A stretch of DNA of 64,000 bases from Thermanaerovibrio velox DSM 12556 (GTDB lineage: Bacteria; Synergistota; Synergistia; Synergistales; Synergistaceae). The DNA lies in the NCBI RefSeq assembly GCF_000237825.1, contig NZ_CM001377.1:620001-684000 (forward strand), written 5' to 3'. Below are positions 34,306 through 42,377 of this stretch, one piece after another. Numbering within the stretch: position 1 is the first letter of the stretch; each line of letters begins with the position of its first letter. A program made the translations under genes and the position numbers. The notes under the pieces were generated by a model. The model was not told the origin of the DNA, made no database searches, and saw only the letters and a program-made list of their open reading frames with translations.

Positions 34306-35250
34306 GTGGTGGTTTTGAGGAGGTACTTCCCCTTTTCTTTTGAGATCCGGCGGTGCCCTTTTGAGGTCCGCCGGCGTTGTTTTTGTCGGGTGTTTTCCCT
34401 CTTCATCCTCGTCCTTTCGCTTTCCCGTGAGGCCCTGGGCGGGGAGGTTTTAGTAAGGCTTCCTGGGGAGGTTGAGGCCCGGGATCTGAGGTTTTACCTT
34501 GGGGAGTACGGGGTGATAGAGGGGGAGAGAAGGGACTGTCTGTTGGCCGGGGGTGTTCTCGTAGATGCTCCGGGTGGGGTCATTTTGAGGGAGCGATTGG
34601 TGAGCGTCCTTGGCAAGCTTAAGGCCTTTGGCATATCGGTTAGGGTTGACATGCCGGGGGTGGTTAGGGTGAGGCGTAAGGGGGAGGACTCCTTGGAGGT
34701 ACGGCTTGCCAGGCTTGCCAAGTGGCCTTGGCGGGTTGAGGTCTTGTCGGACATCCCTTCGGGGGAGGTTGTAGTGCCGTTTGGTTTCCGGGATGGCTTC
34801 CCGTTCGTGTACGTGAAGGTTCCTGGATTGGATGAGCCTAGGAAGGTCCTCCTTAAGTGGCATCAGCCGGTGGTGGTGGCGCTTTCTCCGCTTCGGCGCG
34901 GCCAGCGGGTGGATAGGTCTTCGGTGGCCCTTGGTCTTTCGGAGAAAACGGGTTTCGGCTATCTTCCCAGTTCCATCGAGCAGGTGGAAGGACGGACGGT
35001 TCGTCTTCCGATTCGGTCCGGCGGAGTGCTTAGGGGTTCCTCTTTGGATGGGGAGGTTGCGGTATCCGGGGGTCAGCAGGTGACGTTGGTGTGTGCGGTA
35101 GGGGGAGTTGAGGTCATGGCGTCCGGCAGGAGCGTGGATAGCGGTCGGATTGGAGAGAGGGTTAGGGTCATGAACCTTGCCAGCAGGAGGGTGGTCTCCG
35201 GTGTGGTGGAGGCCCCTGGGGTTGTGCGGGTGGAAGGGGGAGACGGCTGA
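34306..35250 (+). CDS. flgA: P-ring assembly chaperone FlgA
   Basis: Periplasmic chaperone for FlgI. The last ~130 residues form the SAF-type region (VVVALSPLRRGQRVDRSSVAL, a second SLDGEVAVSGGQQVTLVCAVGGVEV half and the IGERVRVMNLASRRVVSGVV end). A hydrophobic stretch (VFSLFILVLSLSREALGG) is the likely signal peptide. The start is unclear: GTG 34306 gives 28 arginine- and cysteine-rich residues before it, and a GTG at 34390 would begin directly at the signal peptide. Stop overlaps flgH as TGATG. Confidence 0.85.
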   Translation: MVVLRRYFPFSFEIRRCPFEVRRRCFCRVFSLFILVLSLSREALGGEVLVRLPGEVEARDLRFYLGEYGVIEGERRDCLLAGGVLVDAPGGVILRERLVSVLGKLKAFGISVRVDMPGVVRVRRKGEDSLEVRLARLAKWPWRVEVLSDIPSGEVVVPFGFRDGFPFVYVKVPGLDEPRKVLLKWHQPVVVALSPLRRGQRVDRSSVALGLSEKTGFGYLPSSIEQVEGRTVRLPIRSGGVLRGSSLDGEVAVSGGQQVTLVCAVGGVEVMASGRSVDSGRIGERVRVMNLASRRVVSGVVEAPGVVRVEGGDG

Positions 35251-35831
35251 TGTTTCCTTGGGGCAGGTTTTTGGGGATTCCTGTGCTTTTGTGCTTGTTG
35301 TTTGGTTCCCCTGGTTTTTGTGAGTCCCTTTGGCAGGATGGCAACGGTGGTCTTTTTGCGGATCGGCGGCCCTCAAGGGTGGGGGACATAGTGACCGTTC
35401 AGGTCTCTGAGACCACGGACACCAAGGACGAGGGCAAGCTCACCACCAGCAAGAGCGACAGCAGCGGAATAAAGGACGGCACGGGCATCCTGGATTTCAT
35501 AAAGGCCTTTTCTATAGGGGGGTCTTCTAACTCGTCGGGGAACAGCAAGACCGAGAGGAAGCACAACCTGACCACTTCCATAAGCTGTGTGGTTACGGAG
35601 GTGCTGCCAAACGGCAACATGGTTATAGTTGGGCAGAGGGACGTGGTCACCCAGGAGGAGAAGTTGAAGGTAAGCTTCACCGGTGTGATAAGGCCCGAGG
35701 ACGTGGGGACTGGTAACACGATACCCAGCAACCGGGTGGCGAACGCGGAGATAAGGGTGGAGGGGAAGGGTTCTGTTAGCAGGGTTCAGCGGCCCGGGCT
35801 CTTTACCCAGATAATACAGGCGTTGTTTTAG
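35250..35831 (+). CDS. flgH: Flagellar L-ring protein FlgH
   Basis: Forms the outer-membrane ring around the rod. 193 residues. RRPSRVGDIVTVQVSETT near the start, KHNLTTSISCVVTEVLPNGNMVIVG and GVIRPEDVGTGNTIPSNRVA are typical. The signal peptide ends GSPGFCESLW; the residue before Cys is Phe, so the usual lipobox is not clear. Its presence implies a two-membrane envelope. Confidence 0.93.
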   Translation: MFPWGRFLGIPVLLCLLFGSPGFCESLWQDGNGGLFADRRPSRVGDIVTVQVSETTDTKDEGKLTTSKSDSSGIKDGTGILDFIKAFSIGGSSNSSGNSKTERKHNLTTSISCVVTEVLPNGNMVIVGQRDVVTQEEKLKVSFTGVIRPEDVGTGNTIPSNRVANAEIRVEGKGSVSRVQRPGLFTQIIQALF

Positions 35832-35859
35832 CTGTTTTGACGTATTGGGGGTTTATCGA

Positions 35860-36951
35860 ATGAGGCTTAAGGCCGTAGTTCCGATTTTATTGGTGTTTTT
35901 CTCGTGCTCTGCCGCTTTGGGGGTTGATGTTAGGATAAAGGACCTGGTGGACCTTGAGGGGGCGAGACCCAACCAGCTGGTGGGGATGGGATTGGTGGTG
36001 GGGCTTTCCGGCACCGGTGACAAGGGTGACATGGCCATGAGGATGTTATCGAACATGGCCATGAACTACGGTCTCAACGTGGATCCGAAGGTGATAAAGT
36101 CTAAGAACGCGGCGGTCGTATCGGTGACTTGTGAGCTGCCTGCCTTCGTATCCCCGGGGCAGACGCTGGACGTGCTCGTAAGCGCCTTGGGGGATGCCAA
36201 GAGCCTTCAGGGGGGGGTATTGCTTCAGACCCCGCTTAAGGCCGCCAACGGCAGGGTTTATGCGGTGGCCCAGGGGCCTGTTTCGATAGGGGGGTTCAGC
36301 GCCGGGGGGCAGGGGGCCCAGACGGTGAAGAACTTCCAGACGGTGGCTCGGATACCCGGTGGAGCCATAGTCGAGCAGGGGGTTGATTCGTCGGTGGCCC
36401 CGGCGGGACGGCTGGTGTTGTTGCTTAGGCGGCCGGACTTTACAACTGCCCAGCGGATTGCGGATGCCATAAACAAGAAGTACGGTGGGGTTGCCTTTCC
36501 TGTGGATGCCGGCAGGGTTGAGGTTCAGCCCCCTGGTGGGGTAAGGGGTGGGATAACGGGTTTCATATCCTCCATAGAGGGTCTGAGGGTTGCGCCGGAC
36601 GTTGTGGCCCGGGTGGTGGTTAACGAGAGAACTGGGACCGTGGTCATGGGTGGGGAGGTTAAGCTTTCCCCTGCCGCGGTGGCTCACGGGAACCTCACTG
36701 TGAAGGTCTCTGAGAGGCCCGAGGCCAGCCAGCCGAATCCGCTGTCCGGGGGGAGGACCCAGGTGCTCCCCAGGACCGATGTGAGCGCCACGGAGGGTAG
36801 TGGGCAGGTGGTGATGTTGCCGGAGGCCTCTACGGTGTCTGATTTGGTGAAGGCGTTGAACGCCGTTGGGGCAAGCCCAAGGGACCTCATCCCCATCCTT
36901 CAGGCCCTGGATCAGGCTGGGGCTCTTCAGGGGCAGTTGGTTATACAGTAG
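35860..36951 (+). CDS. flgI: Flagellar P-ring protein FlgI
   Basis: Forms the periplasmic ring at the peptidoglycan layer. ATG 35860 gives a clear signal peptide (MRLKAVVPILLVFFSCSAALG) with GGGGG 9 bases upstream; a TTG at 35845 lies on that ribosome-binding site. VRIKDLVDLEGARPNQLVGM, GLVVGLSGTGDKGD and DLIPILQALDQAGALQGQLV match the family. About 363 residues. Confidence 0.95.
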   Translation: MRLKAVVPILLVFFSCSAALGVDVRIKDLVDLEGARPNQLVGMGLVVGLSGTGDKGDMAMRMLSNMAMNYGLNVDPKVIKSKNAAVVSVTCELPAFVSPGQTLDVLVSALGDAKSLQGGVLLQTPLKAANGRVYAVAQGPVSIGGFSAGGQGAQTVKNFQTVARIPGGAIVEQGVDSSVAPAGRLVLLLRRPDFTTAQRIADAINKKYGGVAFPVDAGRVEVQPPGGVRGGITGFISSIEGLRVAPDVVARVVVNERTGTVVMGGEVKLSPAAVAHGNLTVKVSERPEASQPNPLSGGRTQVLPRTDVSATEGSGQVVMLPEASTVSDLVKALNAVGASPRDLIPILQALDQAGALQGQLVIQ

Positions 36952-37007
36952 TCGGGGTTTGACCTTTCCGGTGGTGTGGAGGTTGTTTTTCTTGGGGGTG
37001 ATCTTCG

Positions 37008-37325
37008 GTGGCTGTGGAGAGGGTGGTCTCCGGTGCGATGGGGGCGGCCAAGGATGTAGCGGGGGATAAGCTGAAGAAGCTTGAGAGGGCTTGCAAGCAG
37101 TTCGAGGGCATATTCTTGTCCCAGTTGTGGAAGGAGATGCTGGCTTCCTCCAGGAGGATAGGGGGGGATGAGCGCAAGCGTCCTTTTGGTCCTTTGGAGG
37201 ACACGGCGGTGGAGATGGCGTCGGAGGCCTTGAGCGAGGCTGGTGGAGTGGGGCTTTGGAGGGTTCTGTACGAGCAGATGAAGGGTGCGGTGAAAGCGGA
37301 GGGGGAAGGGGATGGAAGGGGGTAG
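37008..37325 (+). CDS. flgJ: Rod-binding protein, FlgJ N-terminal-domain type
   Basis: 105 residues matching only the N-terminal rod-binding domain of FlgJ: LERACKQFEGIFLSQLWKEML and ALSEAGGVGLWRVLYEQM. The muramidase domain of enterobacterial FlgJ is absent, as in many bacteria. GTG start after GGGGGTGA. Last gene of the rod/ring set; it overlaps the next gene by 14 bases. Confidence 0.85.
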   Translation: MAVERVVSGAMGAAKDVAGDKLKKLERACKQFEGIFLSQLWKEMLASSRRIGGDERKRPFGPLEDTAVEMASEALSEAGGVGLWRVLYEQMKGAVKAEGEGDGRG

Positions 37326-37737
37326 GTGGTACTCTCTTGGGGTGAGGTTTACCTGTCTTGGTTGTGGCAGGTGCTGTCGTGGGGAGCCCGGGGCGATTTG
37401 GATGACCCCCCAGGAGGTCTTAGCGATGGCGGAGTATCTTGGCATGTCGGAGGAGGAGTTCCGGCGTCGCTACATGACCTTTCGCTGGGGAAGGCAAAGC
37501 CTGAGGGAGCGTCCCAACGGGGACTGTATCATGTTGGATCCTGAGGGCAATCGGTGTTTGGTTTATCCGGTGCGTCCTGCTCAGTGTTCGCTTTTCCCCT
37601 TTTGGCCCTCTGTGATGTCCTCCGAGGAGAACTGGGAGCGGGAGTCCCGCCGATGTCCAGGGATGGGGGAGGGCAGGTTGTGGTGTTTGGAGGAGATAGA
37701 GGAGCTTCTCAAGTCGTCTCCGTTTCCCGATCTGTAG
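37312..37737 (+). CDS. YkgJ-family cysteine-cluster protein
   Basis: 141 residues. FTCLGCGRCCRG near the N-terminus, CIMLDPEGNRCLVYPVRPAQC in the middle and a further C-P-G pair form the 8-Cys pattern of the CxxCxxCC (YkgJ/UPF0153) family, thought to bind a metal or Fe-S cluster. No substrate is known. Translationally coupled to flgJ, so it may be only a passenger or may serve flagellar assembly; sequence does not decide. Confidence 0.85.
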   Translation: MEGGRWYSLGVRFTCLGCGRCCRGEPGAIWMTPQEVLAMAEYLGMSEEEFRRRYMTFRWGRQSLRERPNGDCIMLDPEGNRCLVYPVRPAQCSLFPFWPSVMSSEENWERESRRCPGMGEGRLWCLEEIEELLKSSPFPDL

Positions 37738-37833
37738 CTGGCTTCGTAGTGGTGTAAACCACCGCTGTCCAAAGTAAACTCTGAAACACAAAGCCCCCCT
37801 TATTGATGAAACTTAGGTCAAAATAAAATGGTT

Positions 37834-37853
37834 AATAAAAACTAGTTTTTATT
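37834..37853 (+). repeat. Perfect 20-bp AT-rich palindrome upstream of lat
   Basis: AATAAAAACT followed by its exact reverse complement. It lies in the AT-rich 223-base gap before the lysine aminotransferase gene and about 34 bases upstream of a plausible -35 box, a place where a dimeric regulator could bind. It is a candidate operator only. Confidence 0.5.
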
Positions 37854-37886
37854 CTGAATTGTTAGATATTTTCGTTCTTCTCTGGC

Positions 37887-37915
37887 TTGTGTATGGGGCA
37901 TAATAGTCGTAATAT
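37887..37915 (+). promoter_or_regulatory. Possible lat promoter
   Basis: TTGTGT (37887-37892), 17 bases, TAATAT (37910-37915). The transcript would start about 40 bases before the ATG and include GGGGC-GCT-GCCCC (37932-37944), a small hairpin directly ahead of the GGGAGGG ribosome-binding site. Confidence 0.4.
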
Positions 37916-37960
37916 TTACCCACTAAACTTGGGGGCGCTGCCCCGGGAGGGTAGAGAAGA

Positions 37961-39318
37961 ATGGTTAAGTGCTCTGTATCTGCGGCGGAGGTCTTCAGGG
38001 AGATCGAGTCTGTGATGCTCCGGGACGGTTTTGACATAGTGATAGACATGGAGAAGTCCCAGGGGAGCCGTATAGTTAACGCCATCAACGGGGAATCTTG
38101 GCTTGATTTCTATACCTTCTTCGCATCTGCGCCGTTCGGCATGAACCACCCCAAGTTGGCGAACGACGAGTTTAAGGAGAGGATATTCAGGGCCGCCATA
38201 AACAAGGTTGCCAACTCCGTATATACACCCAGGAGATGGGGGAGTTCGTTAAGACCTTTAGGGAGGTCGCGATGCCCAGGGGGTTCAACCACCTCTTCCT
38301 CATAGATTACGGGACTTTGGCGGTGGAGAACGCCTTCAAGGTGGCCATGGACTGGAAGGTCCGCAAGCTCCTTCAGGCGGGCAAGATAGGCAAGGGGGAT
38401 GCGGTGGCGGGCCGCAGGGGTACCAAGGTAATCCACTTCCATGAGGCGTTTCACGGCCGCAGCGGCTACACCCTTTCGGTTACCAACACCCACGATCCCA
38501 ATAAGTATCAGTTCTTTGCCAAGTATCAGTGGCCTCGGGTTCTGAATCCCAAGATAACGTTCCCCCTGGAGGAGCACCTCGGCGAGGTGGAGTGGCTGGA
38601 GTCGGTGGCGATAAAGCAGATAAAGCAGGCCATCGCGGACAACCCGGATGACATCTGCGCCATCATAATAGAGACCATCCAGGGTGAGGGTGGGGACAAC
38701 CATTTCCGTACCGAGTTCTTCAAGGCCCTTCGTGAGATAGCGGACGAGAACGACATACTCCTGATATTCGACGAGGTCCAGTGCGGCATGGGCATCACCG
38801 GCAAGATGTGGGCCTTTGAGCACCACGGTGTCATGCCCGACATCTTCAGTTTCGGGAAGAAGGCCCAGGTGTGCGGCATAGTGGCGGGGCCCAGGATAGA
38901 TGAGGTTCCGGAGAACTGCTTCTCCGTGTCAAGCCGCATAAACTCCACCTGGGGTGGTTCGGTGGTGGACATGGTGAGGGCCACCAGGTACCTGGAGATA
39001 TACAGGGACGACAATATCCTTGACTACGTCTCTAACACCGCGGGGCCTGCGTTGCTCAGCGGTTTGGAGGAGATAGGACGGGAGTTCCCGGATGTGGTGT
39101 CCAACGTGAGGGGCAAGGGGCTGATGTGCGCCTACGACCTTAAGGACTCCCAGCTGAGGGACAAGTTCATCAGGGCCTGCTGGGCCAAGCGCATGCTGGT
39201 CCTCCCGTGCGGTGATAGGTCCGTGAGGTTCCGCCCGGCCCTCAACGTTCCTCTGGAGGACGTAAAAGAAGGGCTTGAGACAACCCGTAGCTGTCTTAAG
39301 GAGGTTCTTGGCCGTTAG
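37961..39318 (+). CDS. lat: L-lysine 6-aminotransferase, frameshifted
   Basis: PLP enzyme that transfers the epsilon-amino group of lysine to 2-oxoglutarate, giving 2-aminoadipate 6-semialdehyde. The first 86 codons (GFDIVIDMEKSQGSRIV, FFASAPFGMNHPKLA, AINKVANS) and the rest (YTQEMGEFVKTFRE onward, HFHEAFHGRSGYTLSVTN, GEGGDNHFR, FDEVQCGMGITG, PLP lysine in FGKKAQVCG, STWGG) are in different frames. One missing base near 38219 in TCCGTATATAC explains it; an added A would give the family's N-S-D-I-Y-T. Restored length about 452 residues. Confidence 0.88.
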
Positions 39319-39357
39319 CCTGTAAGCCCTGTTCTTTGGGGTAGAGGTACTTAGGTT

Positions 39358-39397
39358 ATACGGGCCCTGGGTTGCCGGGGCTCGTATGTTTTTTAAA
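39358..39397 (+). terminator. Intrinsic terminator after lat
   Basis: Stem of TACGGGCCC with GGGGCTCGTA (some G-U pairing), followed by GTTTTTT. It separates lat from the glycine reductase promoter and riboswitch. Confidence 0.65.
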
Positions 39398-39403
39398 ACC
39401 CTC

Positions 39404-39431
39404 TTGACCCCTATGGGGGGAGGTGTAAAAT
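39404..39431 (+). promoter_or_regulatory. Promoter of the glycine reductase operon
   Basis: TTGACC (39404-39409), 16 bases, TAAAAT (39426-39431). A start near 39438 would place the riboswitch at the very 5' end of the transcript. Confidence 0.65.
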
Positions 39432-39450
39432 TCTATATGGCCGGATGATC

Positions 39451-39650
39451 GTCGCAAGAGAGTTCCCCGGATAGGATATCCTTGAGGGGACGCCGAAGGG
39501 GCAAGACCTTGGAAGGTTGAATCTCTCAGGCTAAAGGATTGCGGCGGGACGGTCCTCTGCAGATGGCCGGTTGGGGCCACCCCGGGGGCAAACGTCAGGC
39601 ATGCGATGCCTGAGTGTGAATCCCCTCATCAGGGGCGAAGCCAGAGGAGA
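39451..39650 (+). promoter_or_regulatory. Glycine riboswitch, second aptamer divergent
   Basis: Aptamer 1 (about 39454-39542) shows the conserved AGAGAG, CGCCGAAGGGGCAAG and AATCTCTCAGGCTAAAGGA blocks. A second aptamer-like unit follows (39553-39648), closed by TCCTCTG with CAGAGGA and holding GGGGGCAAAC plus a perfect hairpin TCAGGCAT-GCG-ATGCCTGA; its core is further from consensus (GAATCCCCTCATCAGGGG). In this class, glycine binding normally turns on glycine-use genes, which fits the grd operon directly downstream. Confidence 0.85.
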
Positions 39651-39685
39651 CACCTCTTATTGAGTAGTGAAGGGGGGGCGTCCTT

Positions 39686-40054
39686 TTGCGGGCTTCGCTT
39701 TGCATCACTAACAACCCACTGGTGATCCGAAGGGTTCCTGGAGCGCTCTGAGTTTCAGGGCATGGCGGGGAGGTGCTCCTCGCGTCCCGGGACATGGTTC
39801 ACAGGGGTCACAGACTCCTTTCCCATCCCCTTTATGGAAACATGAGGCCCCACCAGCAGCCTTTCAGGACCGTGCTCCTGGATGGTTCTTTGGGGCGGTT
39901 GGATTACGATTCCCTGAATCTCATAGAGGAGGCCCTTGGGGTCTACAGGTCCTATGGGGATCTTCCTTCCCCGGAGAGTTTCCCTCACAAGGACGACTTG
40001 GCTTACGTGGATCTTAAGCTCATAGAGCATACCCTGGACATCTACGGCCTTTAG
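39686..40054 (+). CDS. grdX: GrdX family protein, two compensating frameshifts
   Basis: Small protein of unknown role that accompanies glycine reductase genes. TTG start (39686) with AGGGGGGG upstream gives M-R-A-S-L-C-ITNNPLVIRR, the family N-terminus. The frame then hits TGA, but the neighbouring frame reads FLERSEFQGMAG and the original frame resumes EVLLASRDMVHRGHRLLSHPL... An extra G in AAGGGTT (about 39730) and a missing G in GCGGGGAGG (about 39765) explain both, and total length stays a multiple of 3 (122 residues). Confidence 0.8.
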
Positions 40055-40101
40055 GCGGTTGATGAAGTTCTGTCATTCCCCATGGAAGGGAGGTGATATG
40101 C

Positions 40102-40422
40102 ATGATCGAGGTTAACAAGGACAACTACGAGGCGGAGGTTCTTGGTTCTTCCCTGCCCGTGGTGGTGGATTTCTGGGGGCCCTCCTGCGGTCCGTGTCTT
40201 GCGTTGATGCCGGAGGTCACCAAGATGGCGGAGGAGTTTGAAGGACGGGTTAAGTTCTGCAAGCTCAACGCCGCGGAGAACCGGAGGCTTTGTGCGGGTT
40301 TGAAGGTTATGGGGCTCCCCACCTTCCTGTTCTACAAGAACGGCGAGCTGGTAGACAGGATAACCGGGGCGGAGGTAACCCTCGAGGCCATAAGGGAGAG
40401 GGCTGAGAAGCTCCTGGGGTGA
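40102..40422 (+). CDS. trxA: Thioredoxin of the glycine reductase operon
   Basis: Electron donor that reduces the selenoprotein of glycine reductase. 106 residues with VVVDFWGPSCGPC; the active-site pair is C-G-P-C, preceded by Ser rather than the usual Trp. VMGLPTFLFYKNGE gives the cis-proline loop. ATG 40102 follows GGGAGGTGA. A thioredoxin reductase gene, often next to it, is not in the window. Confidence 0.92.
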   Translation: MIEVNKDNYEAEVLGSSLPVVVDFWGPSCGPCLALMPEVTKMAEEFEGRVKFCKLNAAENRRLCAGLKVMGLPTFLFYKNGELVDRITGAEVTLEAIRERAEKLLG

Positions 40423-40467
40423 TGGTGATGCCTGCGGGTTCTTCATGCAGTGGAAGGGAGGGATAAC

Positions 40468-41766
40468 ATGAGGCTGGAGCTTAACGAATTTTGCGTTAAA
40501 GCATTGGAGTGGGGGAGCTCGACTAGGCTTGAGGGCGGCACGCTCTACGTCTCCAAGGAGGAGATCATAGAGCACCTTAAGGGTGATGAGCGCCTTAAGT
40601 CTGTTGACGTGGACCTGGCTCGTCCGGGAGAGAAGGTTAGGATAACCCCGGTCAAGGATGCGGTGGAGCCCCGGTGCAAGCTGGAGGGCCCCGGGGAGGT
40701 GTTCCCCGGTTTCATCGGTGACGTGGAAACCGTTGGGAGCGGAAGGACCTTGGTTCTCAAAGGGGCGGCGGTGCTAACCTGTGGGCGTATAGTGGGCTTC
40801 CAGGAGGGCATCGTTGACATGAGCGGTCCTGGGGCGGAGTATACCCCCTTCTCGAAGACCTTCAACGTGGTGCTCGTCTTTGAGCCCCGGGATGGCCTGG
40901 AGAAACACGATTACGAAGCTGCCTGCCGTCTAGCGGGGTTGAAGTGTGCCCACTTCCTGGCGAGGAAGGCGATGGAATCGGTCGGTGGGGTTAAGCCTGA
41001 CAACGTGGAGGTGTTTGAGCTGCCTTCCCTCAGGGAGGCCATGACGTCCCATCCGGGGCTTCCCAAGGTGGCCTACCTCTACATGCTTCAGACCCAGGGT
41101 TTGCTGCACGATACCTACGTTTATGGGGTGGATGCCAAGAGGATAATCCCCACCCTTATCCATCCTAATGAGGTTATGGACGGGGCCATAGTATCCGGGA
41201 ACTGCGTCTCCGCCTGCGACAAGAACAGCACCTACGTACATCTCAACAACCCGGTGATAAGGGCCCTTTACGCCAGGCACGGGGTGGATCTCAACTTCGT
41301 GGGGTGCATAATCACCAACGAGAACGTGACCCTGGCGGATAAGAAGAGGAGCTCTTCGTATGCCACCAAGCTGGCCGCCATGTTGGGGGTTGACGGGGTG
41401 GTCATAAGCGAGGAGGGCTTTGGCAACCCTGACACGGATCTCATCATGAACTGCCGCAAGGCGGAGGCCCTTGGGATCAAGACGGTGCTCATAACCGACG
41501 AGTACGCCGGAAGGGACGGGGCAAGCCAGTCCCTGGCGGACGCCGCCAAGGAGGCGGATGCGGTTGTCACCGCGGGCAACGCCAACGCCATGATAGTGCT
41601 GCCTCCCATGGAGAAGGTGATAGGCTTCACCGAGTACGTGGATGTCATAGCCGGCGGCTTCTCCGGGTCCTTGCGGGAGGATGGCTCCATAGAAGTGGAG
41701 CTTCAGGCCATAACCGGGGCCACCTGCGAACTTGGTTTCGGTAAGCTTAGCGCCACCACGTACTAG
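40468..41766 (+). CDS. grdE: Glycine reductase component B, alpha/beta proprotein
   Basis: Substrate-binding component B proprotein. It is cleaved at an internal cysteine to give a pyruvoyl group that forms a Schiff base with glycine. The site is in SGNCVSACDKN, Cys about residue 246. Also visible are GRIVGFQEGIVDMSGPGAEY and the C-terminal ITGATCELGFGKLSATTY. ATG 40468 has GGAGGG 5 bases upstream. 432 residues, normal length. Confidence 0.93.
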   Translation: MRLELNEFCVKALEWGSSTRLEGGTLYVSKEEIIEHLKGDERLKSVDVDLARPGEKVRITPVKDAVEPRCKLEGPGEVFPGFIGDVETVGSGRTLVLKGAAVLTCGRIVGFQEGIVDMSGPGAEYTPFSKTFNVVLVFEPRDGLEKHDYEAACRLAGLKCAHFLARKAMESVGGVKPDNVEVFELPSLREAMTSHPGLPKVAYLYMLQTQGLLHDTYVYGVDAKRIIPTLIHPNEVMDGAIVSGNCVSACDKNSTYVHLNNPVIRALYARHGVDLNFVGCIITNENVTLADKKRSSSYATKLAAMLGVDGVVISEEGFGNPDTDLIMNCRKAEALGIKTVLITDEYAGRDGASQSLADAAKEADAVVTAGNANAMIVLPPMEKVIGFTEYVDVIAGGFSGSLREDGSIEVELQAITGATCELGFGKLSATTY

Positions 41767-41864
41767 CCTGGGGATAGTGGGGTTAGAGCCCGGTATTAGG
41801 GGCGTTGCTTTTAATTCGTGAGCTCTTTAGCGAACTTAACAAACTAGAAAGGGGAGGTGAGGAC

Positions 41865-42341
41865 ATGGGGAAGCTGGCTGGTAAGAAGCTCATTCTGTTG
41901 GGTGAGCGAGATGGAGTGCCCGGGCCCGCCATGGAGGCGTGCCTTAAGGACTGCGGGGCGGAGATAGCCTTTGCGGTCACCGAGTGCTTCGTCTGAACCG
42001 CCGCTGGAGCCATGGACCTGCAGAATCAGCAGAGGGTTAAGGACATCGCCGAGAAGTTCGGTGCGGAGAACGTGGTAGTCATCTTGGGTTCCTCCGATGC
42101 GGAGGGGGCTGAGATCTACGCGGAGACCGTAACCGCTGGTGATCCCACCTATGCGGGTCCGTTGGCGGGAGTCTCGTTGGGACTTCCCGTATATCACATC
42201 TTTGATCCAGAGATAAAGGCGGAGGCTGACCCAGCCCAGTGGGAGGAGCAGGTCAGCATGATGGAGATGGTCCTCGATCCGGAGGCCTTGTCCGAGGCGG
42301 TTAGGAAGATTAGGGAGACCCACAGCAAGCATACCCTCTAA
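41865..42341 (+). CDS. grdA: Glycine reductase selenoprotein A
   Basis: Carries the selenocysteine that takes the carboxymethyl group from component B and passes it to component C. In-frame TGA at 41994-41996 falls at C-F-V-U, the known C-x-x-U redox site of the family (U is residue 44); the protein continues [22 protein letters not shown] and ends 158 codons later. A raw translation breaks it in two. ATG follows GGGGAGGTGAGGAC. Reduced by the thioredoxin encoded upstream. Also used by sarcosine and betaine reductases in other organisms. Confidence 0.95.
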
Positions 42342-42377
42342 TCGGCGCTTACAGGAGAGGGAAAGGAGGGAGACAGA

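Noticed and set aside
39741-39746. A third selenocysteine TGA, in grdX
   Set aside because: The residues before it do not match the GrdX family, while the neighbouring frame does (FLERSEFQGMAG); no SECIS-like hairpin follows. Frame errors fit better.
41805-41996. A stand-alone short gene before the grdA TGA
   Set aside because: The ATG at 41865 has the ribosome-binding site and the protein clearly continues through the TGA as GrdA; the upstream codons have no support.
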